A stretch of 64,000 nt of DNA from Schistocephalus solidus. Taxonomy: Eukaryota > Platyhelminthes > Cestoda > Diphyllobothriidea > Diphyllobothriidae. The translations under genes and the position numbers were made by a program. Position 1 is the first letter of the stretch. Each line of letters begins with the position of its first letter. Positions 36,212-47,610 of this stretch are shown piece by piece. The notes beneath the pieces are model-generated. The model worked only from the letters and a program-made list of their open reading frames with translations. It made no database searches and was not told the origin of the DNA. Location of the stretch: contig WEDG01002118.1 in assembly GCA_017591395.1 (NCBI GenBank), positions 62,001-126,000 on the forward strand, read 5' to 3'.

Positions 36212-36240
36212 ATTCATACCCGGGAGAAAATGCTTCAAAA

Positions 36241-36250
36241 CAACCCTTTT
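36241..36250. repeat. Possible target-site duplication, right copy
   Basis: CAACCCTTTT, 29 bases beyond the end of arm homology. See the left copy at 33043-33052. Confidence 0.45.
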
Positions 36251-38407
36251 CATAAACCTTGGCGTATTGCGCTAACCTGCTCTATCGCCGTATTGGGAAA
36301 GTATAACTTTAATCAGAATTTGGAGTAAAAATCGTACACATATCATTTGGTGCAAATTAAAAGAATATTTCGTTCGCCAAATTTCATTATTGGTATTTTT
36401 GAAATTGGATTACAATTAGTATCATTAGTGCCGTATTTTCATTGTTTTTCAAACGATTGGCCATATATTTAGATTCCGTTAATCAAAACCTTAAAATAAA
36501 ATTTGAAAGGATTGCCCGAAGTTGCGATTGTTTGGATTTTATTTCTTACGTGCATAGCCTTTACTTCCTGTTTGCAGATTCACCCAAACATGGAAACTAG
36601 TTGCCAATAAAAATTCACCTCCACAATATAGATCAGCATTTACTATTTCTCAGATCACTTTAAAAATCTACTTTAATAAGGTAACTCAACAAAAAGCACT
36701 TGAATATATCAACCTTGACAATTAAATGCACATTTTACAATTTCTCAAATATAACGTCCGGTTTAAAAATAATGAAGTTTGACCTTTTTATTGACTTTTG
36801 AAAATACGTTGTACCTTTGTGGCATTGGCATATTTTCCGATTGCTAAAACTTGTAATTTTGGCTTTTCATATGAAGCTGTCATAAGTCATTTCTGAGAGG
36901 GTTAACATTTCTCTTAACTATCTAAACAGAACTTAATGGATTAATTAAAGAACTGACAAGTTAAACATAACAACCATAAACTGCATGTTAATTACATTTT
37001 ATGTCTAATTGTTCATTTCACAAAGCCAACTTACACAGAACTAGGCAAACTGCATATCCCGAAGAGCTTTTATGTCTGCATCAATTGCCGTCATAACGCT
37101 ACGAAATAATAACTTGCTTTTTCTGAAATATTTTGAAGAAAATACTGCCTGCAATTTTTCATGGCCTGGTTTATTTTTCAGTTAGGGGGGAGTTTTAAAT
37201 GTTTTTTTATAAAAGTGGAGTAAGGAGGTAGTACTAGGGCAAAATTTACTTGGAAGCTGACGTCGAAAGCTAACAGAAGACTTGCGAAGAATAGGTAAAA
37301 TGCAGGTTAAGGCAGGATGTCACTCTCGGCACGGTGAAAAAGAGCTCGGCTTAGTCTGCACATTTTGTTAATGAACGTTTATGTTAGGAGTAATGCCGTT
37401 GCATATAAGACCAAATACATTTTATGACCATAGATTGTACAATTATCTGATCAGGTATTGTATTTTGCCTGTGATGATCAGAGAACTTGAAGGATAACAA
37501 CAAACTTGAATACGCCAAATGAAGATACGCCTTGACTTCAACTTCGCAGTTGCTGCAATATGGATAGGTTGAAAGGAGAGCTAATGACGGATTTGTCTTC
37601 CCTGACCAAAACTTTTAGGACCAAGTCCACATGTACGTTTCGAAAAGTGTATAGAAGTTGAAGCAGTATCACAAGACCATTGTACTTAGCACAGGCACCT
37701 ATGGGTACACATTGGTGAGAACGGAAATTAAACTTGCTTTATTTCTCGTGTGCAGAAACTAGATACTCGTGGTGAAGAATGGGGGTTTACGTAAGCTAGA
37801 TCCACACAAACACTGTAAATCTCACTAAGGTTTACGACGCCTACATGTTTTGGTTGATTTTATGGATGTATCCTTTCATCAATGAACAAACAAGATATCC
37901 ATTTTGCATCATGTTATGTTGCGAACGACAGTTTCCGCCCTTTTTCCAGTCTAGAAAGAAAAAGACGTTTTGTTCACGTATAGGAGCATGTAACTGTGGA
38001 GTTCCCCCAGGGTCACCTTTATATAATGCCTACCAGAAACCTTTTTTGGTAACAAAGTTGGCAATATTTTATTCAGTCTGATCCCTTCAATCGGCAAGGT
38101 TTCCTCCATTTACATCAGCCATCGACGTTATTAAACGTTTAAGACAAAGAAAGGGCTGTTGTGATGGGGATCCCCGAAACGAAGGTTCTCAAATCAGAAG
38201 TCATAGCGGGCAGATTGGGTTGAGCAAACTTTTACTGAGATAAAGGTACTCTGTAGGCAGAATCGCAAACTGACTCTGTAGGTCAATGTTTGTCAGCCAC
38301 TTGAAATTCTTAGATTCCAGTGCTTGAACGCAATTGGTCTATCTGTGTCCGCCTGTATCTAATCAGTGAATGACGCACGTAGATTGGTTGGCGCCAATAC
38401 GTGGGCG
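36251..38407. other. Anonymous AT-rich sequence
   Basis: No gene or repeat was recognised. A stretch at 37190-37330 is purine-rich and slightly GC-richer but has no open frame. Confidence 0.4.
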
Positions 38408-38465
38408 GTGTCAGCAATGAATTGCCCAGTCCAACTGGACTATCATCTTCGGGCTTCACAGTCTT
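38408..38465 (-). repeat. PLE terminus-like remnant
   Basis: On the minus strand: GAAGATGATAGTCCAGTTGG, continuing ACTGGGC. It contains a perfect 6-bp stem with a 2-base loop (AGTCCA/TGGACT, 38428-38441) right after a GATGA box. This matches the CTGATGA-hairpin order of the PLE termini here, but the CGAAAC box that should follow is not recognisable. Confidence 0.4.
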
Positions 38466-40602
38466 CTGAACAATAATTACATATTTCGTCACAGGAACAC
38501 CTATAAGGATAGGCCATATAACCGTAGCCTGCAAAATATACCTATTAAAACGAGCCCTACAGACATTATTGCAGTTTTATGAATGGAGCACGATAGCGGA
38601 CACATAGTATGTACGTTAAAACACAAAACACCATAAAGGCTTTGAGTTGAAAATATTTTCTTACGATTATATAAAACAAAGACGTTGAGCACGTTGATTA
38701 AAAATTAAAAAGCACCTATCAAAAATTAATGGGTATTTGCATTAAACACCCTTGTCAAATTGCATTAGGTCAGGAAGCAAATGAACGAGCTACTAAGAAT
38801 GGCTGAAAATCATAATTTATGCTTAAAGGCAGCTGAAAGATTAGGGCCAGCTAACGTGATGCAAATGACAAATATCATAACTTCTAAAAGGCAGATCAAA
38901 GAACAAGGAAGAAAACCAATAACGTAGGCATGAATGCATACCTGTATCTGAATAATAAAAAAAACTAACTTAAAAATTGAAAAAGGAAGGAATATGCGGA
39001 AGTTTCATCAAGGAGCAAATACTGCGATTATGCACGTAATTATATGTGTTTCAATATGACCGAGGTCAATGGAGAAAGATTATCAGTAAAGGCTCAATAT
39101 TTGAGAACAGTCATCTAATAATCAGGAAAATTACAAGTTAAGGAAAGTGAAGAGGATGCCAAAGTATGCCACATGACAGTGATCGAATGATATACAGTAT
39201 GCCACAATGACTGCTCAACTAGGCTGAATCTGAAAATTATGTTTTTCGTAAACCAAAGTACCACCTCACCTTAACCAAACTATCTTATCGCAGATAAGGG
39301 CAGGGTGTAAACAAAAATATTTAAAAGCTAAAACCGATCGCAGCTAACTTCAATGGCAAATAATAAACCCCGTCACCATGCAACAATGTCTGCATTTGCA
39401 ACGACAGTGGAAACGAAAGAAGGGAAGGGAAACTAAGACAGAGCCAACACATGAAAAACCTGGAGGTTTTTATCGATAACCATAACTGTGTAGTCAAAAA
39501 AACCGGAAGTAAAGCCAAATAGTGCGTATTACACCATACGCTAGACAAATAGACGTAATGCAAACCGACATGACCTTGGCAGGCATGCCGGTCTTCTGTG
39601 ACACGAGGCACATCAAGGTACACCGGTTGGAAAACAGAAACGGATTAGAAATGGTGGGGGGAAGCTACAAATGACTTCAAAATACGCATTCTGTCACAGA
39701 GAATATTTTGTTGCCAAAATTTTTTAAATGCATTATGAATACTCATCATTAAGACCTTAAGCCTAGAAAAAGCAAATTAAACAATGAAAACAGACCTTAC
39801 AGTATGGTGAGTACTGCATAAAAAAAACTGCAAACGACCTTAAAGCTAGCAAGCTTACGCTGAAAACGAGCATGCTGGAGAAAGTTTTATATACGTTATG
39901 AACAATACGCAAGGCAAAACATGATGAACGACACTCGAACGTCAAGGAAAATTACATCAAATAAGTCCTTAAACCACGCAGTATTCGGTGTATTATAAAT
40001 GTTGACAGGGCCTAAAGTTTGAAATTGGCAAACAGGAAAATCAAAGCTTACGAATGATGAAGCGAAACAGAGTAACGATTGGAGGGAAAAAACTGTCGAT
40101 CCAATCTCCCCAAGGAGCTTTCCCTAAGCAAGGTCATAATAAAGATAATCTGCGTTTCAAATGCGCTCTAAAGGAATACATCAAACAGGGCCCACTGAAG
40201 CAAATGCGGCATTTAGCTCTGAACAGTAAACCCAAACAGGTAGACATAAACTACATTTACTAAAATTTCGTCCTGTTGAGTAAGATCAAGAATTCTGACT
40301 GGACTTGAGGAGATGTCCCACCGACGAATAGGGAAGAAAATACGTTACATCGAGCAATCCGGTTAGTAGTGCTTTCCTTTCGTTTGTAGCAGAGAAACCA
40401 TTGTCATTTAAGCGTAAATTGTTATTTTGCTTCGAAGCTAAGGTTTGAAACCCTCGTCGACAATGGCATGTAGTCTACAAATCAAAGAGACAAAAATGTT
40501 ACTTTGTGAAAAGGTTATTGCTGACTGTAATTTACTTTTGAACTGGCTCGCGAAAATTCAGTTAAATTTAGATAGATATTTATAAACTCAACTGACACGA
40601 CT
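38466..40602. other. Anonymous sequence
   Basis: No gene was recognised. The open frames at 39321-39623 (-) and 40054-40263 (+) show no protein-like motif. Confidence 0.4.
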
Positions 40603-40690
40603 GGGCCCGTAGCAGAGTGGGTTAGCGCTAAACGGATAGCGCACTTAGTCATGTGTTCGAATCTTAGACAGTGATTGAACCTTATGCTGC
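40603..40690 (+). repeat. tRNA-derived repeat head
   Basis: CCCGTAGCAGAGTGGGTTAG is a good A box, and GTGTTCGAATCTTAG about 45 bases later is a good B box (GTTCGAATC). The spacing is tRNA-like. Acceptor-stem pairing is not evident. The A box closely resembles those at 22.4 and 47.45 kb (TAGCACAGTGGGTTA), so this is probably the head of a SINE-like copy whose tail has diverged. The downstream 170 bp are GC-richer and may be its body. Confidence 0.5.
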
Positions 40691-41099
40691 CTCTGACGAT
40701 GGAGGTGAACTGGCAAACGAAACGTGAGGCTAAAAAAGCAATTGCCTTTGCGATTGCGCCTACGTTTTCGCTGATTGGTTTTCGACGGTAACTGAGATGA
40801 ATTATTTATATCACCCGTTTCTTCGTGGGTACCAGACGAAGGATTCTCAAACCCTTGCTATCCGACGTAAACGCAACATGAATATTTCCCATCTGTTAAA
40901 ATGACTGTTTATTGGAAATTAGTCGAATATGCGTTTAAGGTTTTGCAGTAGAGGTAGCCGATGACGTCATTATCCAGAAGGACAAAGTTCCAATAAATAT
41001 TCCCAGTCAGGTGTCTAACAGACTGATTTCTTATAAGAATTGCCATAGTTGAATACTGAATTAAATACTTGACTTTTGAGTACATGACCTACTAAATAT

Positions 41100-42060
41100 T
41101 TTGTGCGCATTCCCTAGGCAGTACGTAAACTTTCCGCTCGTTCCGTCAAGCTGAACCTCAAACAAGTCTTGCCGCGTCTCGGGAAGCGTTTTCACCGGTG
41201 CACCTGCGTTAGCACGCGTTTGCCCATACGAGATGTGGAATGGAGCGTGTTGATGCTGATTTTGGTCTGCGCGAGTCGTCAGCAGCGATCGAGTTAAACT
41301 TTTCCTCGAGCGACTTGCTGCAAACACCCGGTGCGTCGATGGATAGGTCTTGCTGATAGGACACACTTTACGTATCGCATTTTCGGCAGGCGGTCCATCG
41401 TAGCTTTATCGATCAGTCTGTCGTGAGCGCATTAATCCGGTGCTTTTGAAACATCCGAGGCTTTCGGAATCTGCGAAGTGGTTGGAAATCACGAGGTTTG
41501 ATGGCCCTCGTTTGGCGGCGACTGCGGTTTGAGAGGCGCGCTTTGCATAAGGTGCCCTTTTCTTTGCTGAAATCTGTATGAGGAGTGTGTTTGGCGGAAC
41601 ATTTTTGATGCTTTAAAGGAGCAGTCTATTGGGCGATGTCGGTGTCACTGGTTCTATTAGCATCACGCATTCCTCGATCTCTGCTCATGTGGCGGATTTC
41701 TGGTCTCGATACTAGGTCCTAGGTGGAAAGTGGAAGAGAGAGTGGAAGGATAGATGCAGCGAAAGTCGTGCATCTCGTTTACTAAGCGTCGATCTAGCGT
41801 CGTGCGCAGCATACGCAGTACACCGTCAAACACCATGGTCATACTGACGGTTCCCTGCTGCGTTATTATTGATTTCTATGCGCGCACGTCGCACGATGTT
41901 CGTGCAAACTAGGTGTACTAGGTCTCGTGTGACGCCATCCGATACTCATAAATTCAGTAAACGTTGATCGGTAGGGAAACCGCTGGTCTGGCGTGTCGAG
42001 AAACGGCGTAAAAGAAGAGAAGCTGTCTGAACACCATTGCTTAACGGATGCAGACCCAAC
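41100..42060. other. GC-rich, CpG-rich block of unknown nature
   Basis: About 950 bp clearly richer in GC and CpG than both flanks. The minus strand has an open frame at 41366-41061 (APVKTLPETRQDLFEVQLDG) and a second, about 75 codons long, ending near 41410 (KKRAPYAKRASQTAVAAKRG, then NHFADSESLGCFKS). Neither is recognised. It could be an unlabelled transposon fragment, a decayed retrogene, or a promoter-associated CpG block with a first exon. Confidence 0.4.
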
Positions 42061-43014
42061 ATTGTTCGTATTCCACTTTAAGCAGGATGATTCAAATTAT
42101 AAACGTCAGTCCAATTAAGGCCAATTCATCTGCATAAAAACTCGTTTGTGGGTGTTAAACTTTGTATTTAACAAAGAATCGAGTCAAGTAAGCATTAACG
42201 AAAAGAGTTAAGTCTTGTTTGATTTTGAAGTGATAGTGAGCTGTCGTGCTCGTCACCCACAGTCAAAAACGGAAGATATGGAACGTTATAAAACTATATG
42301 CTGGTGACGATTCTTGCATGAAGCAAGACAAAACTGCCTAGGTTTCTTATCCGCTTGAAGCTTAAGACGACAAATATTAACAAAAAATGTCATACTTTGA
42401 ATAATACCACTAAGCAGGAGTTGCCATCATTCCTTTCTCAATGCCCTTTAGGATTCCAAGGAGATAATAATATAGGTCTTACCCTAAAGCTCTGAGAAAA
42501 GATTAATTTTGGTAAAATATGTATTTTCTGTTAAGTTGACAACACAACATTTTGTAGATTAAGTAGTAAGGAGAGAGTTCCTTAAAGAAATAATGTATAC
42601 GTTGATATCAGATATAATCGGCCTGACAAAAGCGTATATACAATTATGTCTGTTCATGTCTTACACAGTGTGTGATTCAGCATTCGCAATGCGGACACAG
42701 GGATACCCATGTAGCTTACAATACAGTTGGACCTCTGGCAGTCAGAAAGTGCAGTTTATACGTATGCCTCACTATGCGCTAGTATCCGCCTCCCTCTTTT
42801 GAGTTACATTTGTGTAAGTGAGAAGAGGAAAACGTTTTTCGTCATCAAGCTGGTACGAGTGAACGACGAATCAACCATAATATGTACACAGCCAATTAGC
42901 TGCGTTTACCTTGCAAACATAAAGAAAATAATCAGTCGGAACTGACAAATGTCAGCCGCAATACTCATGGCGATGTTTGGGCCGAGCTTGACGCACTCTG
43001 CAATCATCAACATA

Positions 43015-43066
43015 GGAACTTTATTCGACTAGCGTTTCGGAAACATGCTCAAAAGCATCATCAGCG
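43015..43066 (-). repeat. PLE terminus with intact hammerhead-like core boxes
   Basis: On the minus strand: CTGATGA (43064-43058), a TGCT-TTTG-AGCA hairpin, TGTTT, CCGAAAC (43040-43034), GCTAGTC and GAATAAAG. Both core boxes match the hammerhead consensus exactly. The hairpin does not abut CGAAAC, as it would in a canonical fold. No RT or GIY-YIG coding is visible next to it, so it may be a solo terminal repeat. Confidence 0.5.
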
Positions 43067-43297
43067 ATATCTTTTAGATATATGAAATAAATATAAATGA
43101 AGCTGTAGTATTTTATAAGATGCAGATGAGCTAGTACCGCTTGCAAATAAGAATTAACGACTTCCCTATCTTTCTTTGAAAATAGTTGACTTTTGGTGCC
43201 ATAATGGTTTGATGATCGGCATTTGCGTCGTCAATCTCGGAAATTACATCAGCTGTGTTGGATGGTGGCATGATGATGGCTTGGCCATCTGGCTCAC

Positions 43298-43456
43298 CGG
43301 CACTGACGTCGGAAACAGCGCAGGACTTAACAACGAATATATCATGTAGAGTTCAATGCGATTGGTAACAGACTGCGGTCCCCTGACACATGACTCGAAA
43401 TACTCGCAGTAGACGCGATTGTCACCTCTCGCGAGACCTTCAGTCTCGTGGAACTT
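43298..43456 (-). CDS. Possible short exon, unknown protein
   Basis: The minus strand is open from just after a TAA to a strong donor-like CCG|GTGAGC (GT at 43297-43296). It encodes about 52 residues, including RVYCEYFESCVRGPQSVTNR and IELYMIYSLLSPALF. The text looks protein-like with balanced composition. No clear splice acceptor was found upstream. A second minus-strand frame overlaps the 3' part and runs on without stops to about 43150 (EPDGQAIIMPPSNTADVISE, then IDDANADHQ); it also looks coding. One explanation is a decayed gene with a frameshift between the two. No family is identified. Confidence 0.3.
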
Positions 43457-44564
43457 AAATGTTTAGCCGGGTCTACTCAAATAAAGTTCAAATTGACAAT
43501 TGACTTTATTTCTCCGCACTACTGCCTCGATTTTTTTGGTTCAGATCCGGAGCAGTTTTCCATTTACCGACGCAGTTGTTTTGTATTTAACTGCACCAGA
43601 TCAAAAAACGACTCCAAATGTCTCTTGGCATGCCAGCGGGTTCCTCAACCTAAAGATCTTATCCCTTTTCTCTTTTTGCGGTTCACCAGTCCATTGAAAA
43701 CTGCAAAGAACTTCCCACATCCATATTCCATATTAAGACTTTGTTTCGCCAAAGAAGTTAATCCCTCGGAGAGCGCACAGGGAGATGAACACATATTCCA
43801 ACAAAAATGACGGTCTGCTAGGTGGATGAGCCCTCATTATACCAACATACAGCATGGTTGATAAAATTGCCGCAGGTTACTTCCCCCCATACCGGTCATC
43901 GAACACTTAGCGTGCCAGAAGGCAATTATTCTCGATGAAGGAGGGGCCGCTACATGGCATATATATGCAGTAGCATGACGACTGAACCCCATAGGTGCTG
44001 CTTTTCCATGTGTTAGACTTACACGTACGAAGCTCAACCTCTGATCAGATGAATAAATATCTTGTCATAGCGATCGCGTCTGCTTCTTCTGGGTTAGTTT
44101 ATTAACCTTGCACTTTCTTTTTGTGACGTCAAACCGATATATAACTACTACTTCAGAGGTGCTACGTGGAGAGCGTATTCCGTTTGCGCTGCGTCCCCGA
44201 TCAAGCCGCGTTTCGGTGGATACAAGACTCTTTCACAAGATTCCTTGAAGCCGAGCTGGGGCTGGAACGCGTGAGGTGGGGTGGGATGTAGTGATGTTTA
44301 TTTTTCGGTATTCTTTCTTCCTTTTTAGGTATATGCTTCATCCGACCCCCTATTTTCGACTGACTGCAAAGCTTGTAGTTTTATTTTTTTGACCAGCTCA
44401 CGGATGTGTCAAAACTGTTCAAGAGATTTTAAGAGTTCAGACTGTGCACATGTGTTTTTGTTAAGCTGACTGAGGACAAGAATGGGGGTCTGTTCCAGAT
44501 TTTGGCAAATCTCGTTTTTTTGCCCCGGAAGAGAAGGAATGAGAAGAGGTAGATACAATCGCTG

Positions 44565-44635
44565 GAAAAAACATTTTATTGACCAGACGGTTCGGATTCT
44601 TGCCTAAACATATCTACCTGAGATAACATCAGATA
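44565..44635 (-). repeat. PLE terminus-like remnant
   Basis: On the minus strand: CTGATGT near 44632, about 35 bases with partial pairing, then TCCGAACCGTCTGGTCAATA and AAATG. The CGAAC-GTCTGGT-CAATAAA order parallels PLE B (CGAAATGTCTTGGTACCAAT). The core is degenerate: the last base of CTGATGA and one A of GAAA have changed. Confidence 0.4.
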
Positions 44636-45482
44636 TGTCAGCAGTCTCCTAGACCTTAGTGGCCAAACACGTGGCAGCACCATTGAGAAAGGATGTTCAT
44701 TCTTACGTCGTGGTTCATTCGACGTGACAAAACTTTTCTTGATAGGTGACATCCGCGTGAGCTGTGAGTTGTGTGAGTCAAGATTCATGGGACCACTGTC
44801 TAGTAATGAGTGCAATTATTTGCCTACCCCATATCGGTGTTAAGAGCTACGCGGTTTCCGACGCCAGGTCGGTGAGCTAGGTGGTCAAGATAATTAGCGT
44901 AGGCAAGCACGGTTGCCAACACTAAGGTCTGTTACCCAAATGACCGAAAAAGTTTAATGCTAACATTGAACATGGTTGATTTAACATATAAGCCTTAACC
45001 ATTAGCGTAAAATATCGCACTAAATTGAAAAAGGTCCTTGATGTTGAAAGACACCCGGTAGTTGTCATGAGAATGCACCCTGTTTCTCCGCATGTGTAAA
45101 GTAGCGTATCTGAGGGGTTCGTGTGTGCCGCAAAATGCTTGAGTAGTCAAGTTCAAATTGCTTTACACAAGCACAAACTGTACAGATATTTTTTACACTT
45201 CTGTTACTTTAAGCGATACTGTTTTTTATTATTAAGGCCATTATTCAGGGATGTTTGTTAGTTAAATATCCACTGCAATTTTAAGCTTTCCTGTTTCTTA
45301 AAAAGGGAGTATTTTGGGAGGAATGCTGATATGGATAGAGGTCAGTCAACCCGATTTTAGATTTTAGGCGATATGTGCAATATAATCCTTCTCGAGCTAG
45401 TATAGTCAAAAGGTGACCCACAGGAAGTAGTTACAAATACATAAGACATGATCACTTAAAAAAAGAATTATATTCGCCTTAC

Positions 45483-45723
45483 CGTTTGGATTCGTGATTT
45501 GACACTGCTCCAGGGACAGTTTTAGATATGTGTCAATCTGCCATGTTTCAAAAAAAATGGTTGTAGATATTGGCGTGTTTTGTGGCAAAAAGTCAAAAAG
45601 GCACAGGTTATCGGGATTCTGGTGATATTTACCAAGAATTATGTAGAAGTAACTTACACATAACAAGATAAGTTTGAAGAACACCGCTGATCTTAAGATG
45701 CGGATTGAAAATTGCACAGACAT
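45483..45723 (-). CDS. Possible first exon of a type II membrane protein
   Basis: The ATG at 45723 starts 80 codons ending at CAAACG|GTAAGG, a strong donor-like site (GT at 45482-45481). The product begins MSVQFSIRILRSAV, then a hydrophobic stretch (FFKLILLCVSYFYIIL, about 15-30) after two Arg and before a Lys/His. That is a typical short-tail signal anchor. The lumenal part has Cys residues and the text STTIFFETW, then LKLSLEQCQITNPN. The FFET and QC-NPN spacing faintly recalls the start of the alpha-1,4-glycosyltransferase (Gb3-synthase-like) catalytic region, where an FFxET box is followed by a Cys and an NPN. That link is speculative. The frame is also open upstream of the ATG, back to a TAA near 45800. 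No further exons were found. Confidence 0.38.
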
Positions 45724-47442
45724 GCTGCCTAATGCACCACAATTCCTGCGGGAACTAAATTGTTGAGCTGCGTTATAGAGTTTGGAGTAACTGTGTTAAC
45801 CTGAAACTCCTGATTTACCGGGTGTTTTTTTATCGCATTAATTTATATCAAATGAATTTACACGGAAAAGAGTGTTAAACCCTTAATGAGCCAATTGCAT
45901 TCATGGAATACTGAAATTGGTTCACCTTCTTTATGTGGACCCGGCAGCCATTCTAACAGAGAGGCAGGTGTGGAGTTCCTAGTGGATCTTGAACATTTGG
46001 CCACAGATACTGAATGTCTTTCCAATTTAGTGATCGGGTCACGTGTGACTCGAGTTTTTGGCTACTCAACACTGTGACGTTGATTGATATTTTTGTTTTC
46101 ACTGGTTGGACGCCAACGAATATGGCTTAAGAGCACGCGCACAGTTCGCGCCGACAAAGCATTTGATGACTTTTGACGTGGTAGGATACCAAGACCGTAC
46201 TTCTGTCTGCCTGATATTGGATACGGTCTTTTATAATTTGCCATCGTACGTCACCGCTAATCAAATTACATTTGGACAGGTTTTAGTCACTTTTGCGTCA
46301 CGCCGATCGCAATGTAAGCATTTCGTTTACCAAGAAAGTTAAAATGTTAGATAAGCTCGGTGTATACAAAATGTCTGGCCCCTCAACGACACAACTGGTC
46401 ATGCATAAAGCGTTCAGTTCTGCCAGACGGATTGTCACCTTAAGTACGGTTAAATTCCATGACGCACCTGAACACTTCGATCCTAGTCTGCTTCTTTACA
46501 CTGCAGAATGAATAGGCAAGGGAAGAGAGAGTAACATATTAAGGTAACCAACTTGCTTACCAATATGAGGCCTTAGAGTTTGAGGACCAAAACGTACCTG
46601 TTCAGATATATTTCAGGAAAAGTAAGAAATAATGTTAATGCATAGTTAGATGAACTATGAAGCAGTTTTAATTGAAACTGTTTTTAAGGTGACTGAGTGG
46701 TTTTCGAAACACTCGGGATACATTTTGGAACGGATAGTTTATGTTTCGTCTCGGCACAAAACGGGAGTAGGATGGCACCCACCCACATAATAAAGATAAC
46801 TACTGTGTTCTCAGTCAAACACTTACTTGAACACGAGGCTCAATGGCAATCCTAGCTCTGCCCGAACCCTTTTTTCCTGGAGATTTATCCTAAGGCCGCT
46901 TATAATGCAGAGATTTCCTACCTTAACCGAATTAATGATCATAACCTAAACATGCGATGGCCAAAAACAGCCATTAACCGCGAACTAAACGAAAATTATC
47001 AGACTTGTTCAAACGCGCTTTAGAAATATCTGTATGTTTAACGCCATTCACTTAACGGACGGGAGAAAATGCAAATAGCAGAGGAACCAAACCACATGGA
47101 CTTTTGGCATTGCGGCTTCCAGTATATTTCAATTTAACAACGATAGCCTCCTTATAAGGAATATGACATCATGCAATGTGATGGCCCCTCCACCCAGTAG
47201 TCAGAGGACAGTGAGTGAGGTCCTTGGGTAGGAGCACTACCTGTATCTCAGTTGCAATAGACAGTGAAAAACGAAAACATGAGATTAATGGAAGCTGAAG
47301 AAGTGGCATTTTTCATGCGTCTGAATGACACTAGGTCTTCGGGCGCATGCATGGTTATTATGTATGTAGAAAATGGCCTTAATCATAGTGGACTAAACAC
47401 AGATTAAAGGTAAAAATAAGCTATCTAAACAGGCAAAACAAC
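45724..47442. other. Anonymous sequence
   Basis: The stretch at about 45890-46510 has overlapping open frames on both strands (three on plus of 63-78 codons, one on minus) and moderate GC, so it may be an old repeat. No motif was recognised. The remainder is featureless. Confidence 0.35.
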
Positions 47443-47610
47443 GACCTAGTAGCACAGTGGGTTATAGCATTGGACCTCCAGTCAAAAATTGGCGGGAATG
47501 TGCCTCGGTTGGTACACCCCCTGCGGTTTGATGTGATTGGCTGATGACGCCTATGAAACCATAAATGGCAATTCCATTCTCCTTTGTCTTCGTTAAAATC
47601 GTCCAGCTGA
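47443..47610 (+). repeat. tRNA-derived SINE-like repeat, plus-strand copy
   Basis: It starts CCTAGTAGCACAGTGGGTTA (A box), with a degenerate B box near GCCTCGGTTGGTACACC, then GGCTGATGACGCCTATGAAA, a CATAAATGGCAATTCC block and ATTCTCCTTTGTCTTCG. Head and tail both match the 22.3 kb copy. Confidence 0.6.

Larger units (their letters stand above)
33053..36240 (-). mobile_element. Penelope-like element 'PLE B' with inverted terminal arms
   Basis: A minus-strand RT plus GIY-YIG element. The left arm (33053-33979) is the 3' part of the gene and its 3' end. The right arm (35285-36211) is an inverted copy of the same 927 bp placed at the element's 5' side. The unique middle (33980-35284) holds most of the RT. 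PLEs are known to carry terminal repeats (pLTRs) in direct or inverted orientation, with the upstream copy often 5'-truncated, which fits this arrangement. The outer flanks contain the same 10-mer, CAACCCTTTT, at 33043-33052 and 36241-36250, a possible target-site duplication. If that is right, 29 bases beyond the right arm also belong to the insertion. Coding frames are broken by a few stops and frameshifts, so the copy is recent but defective. Confidence 0.88.

Noticed and set aside
43448..43810. 120-codon plus-strand open frame
   Set aside because: No family features or splice context were found, and its composition is not clearly protein-like. It was left out for lack of support, though a decayed coding region cannot be excluded.
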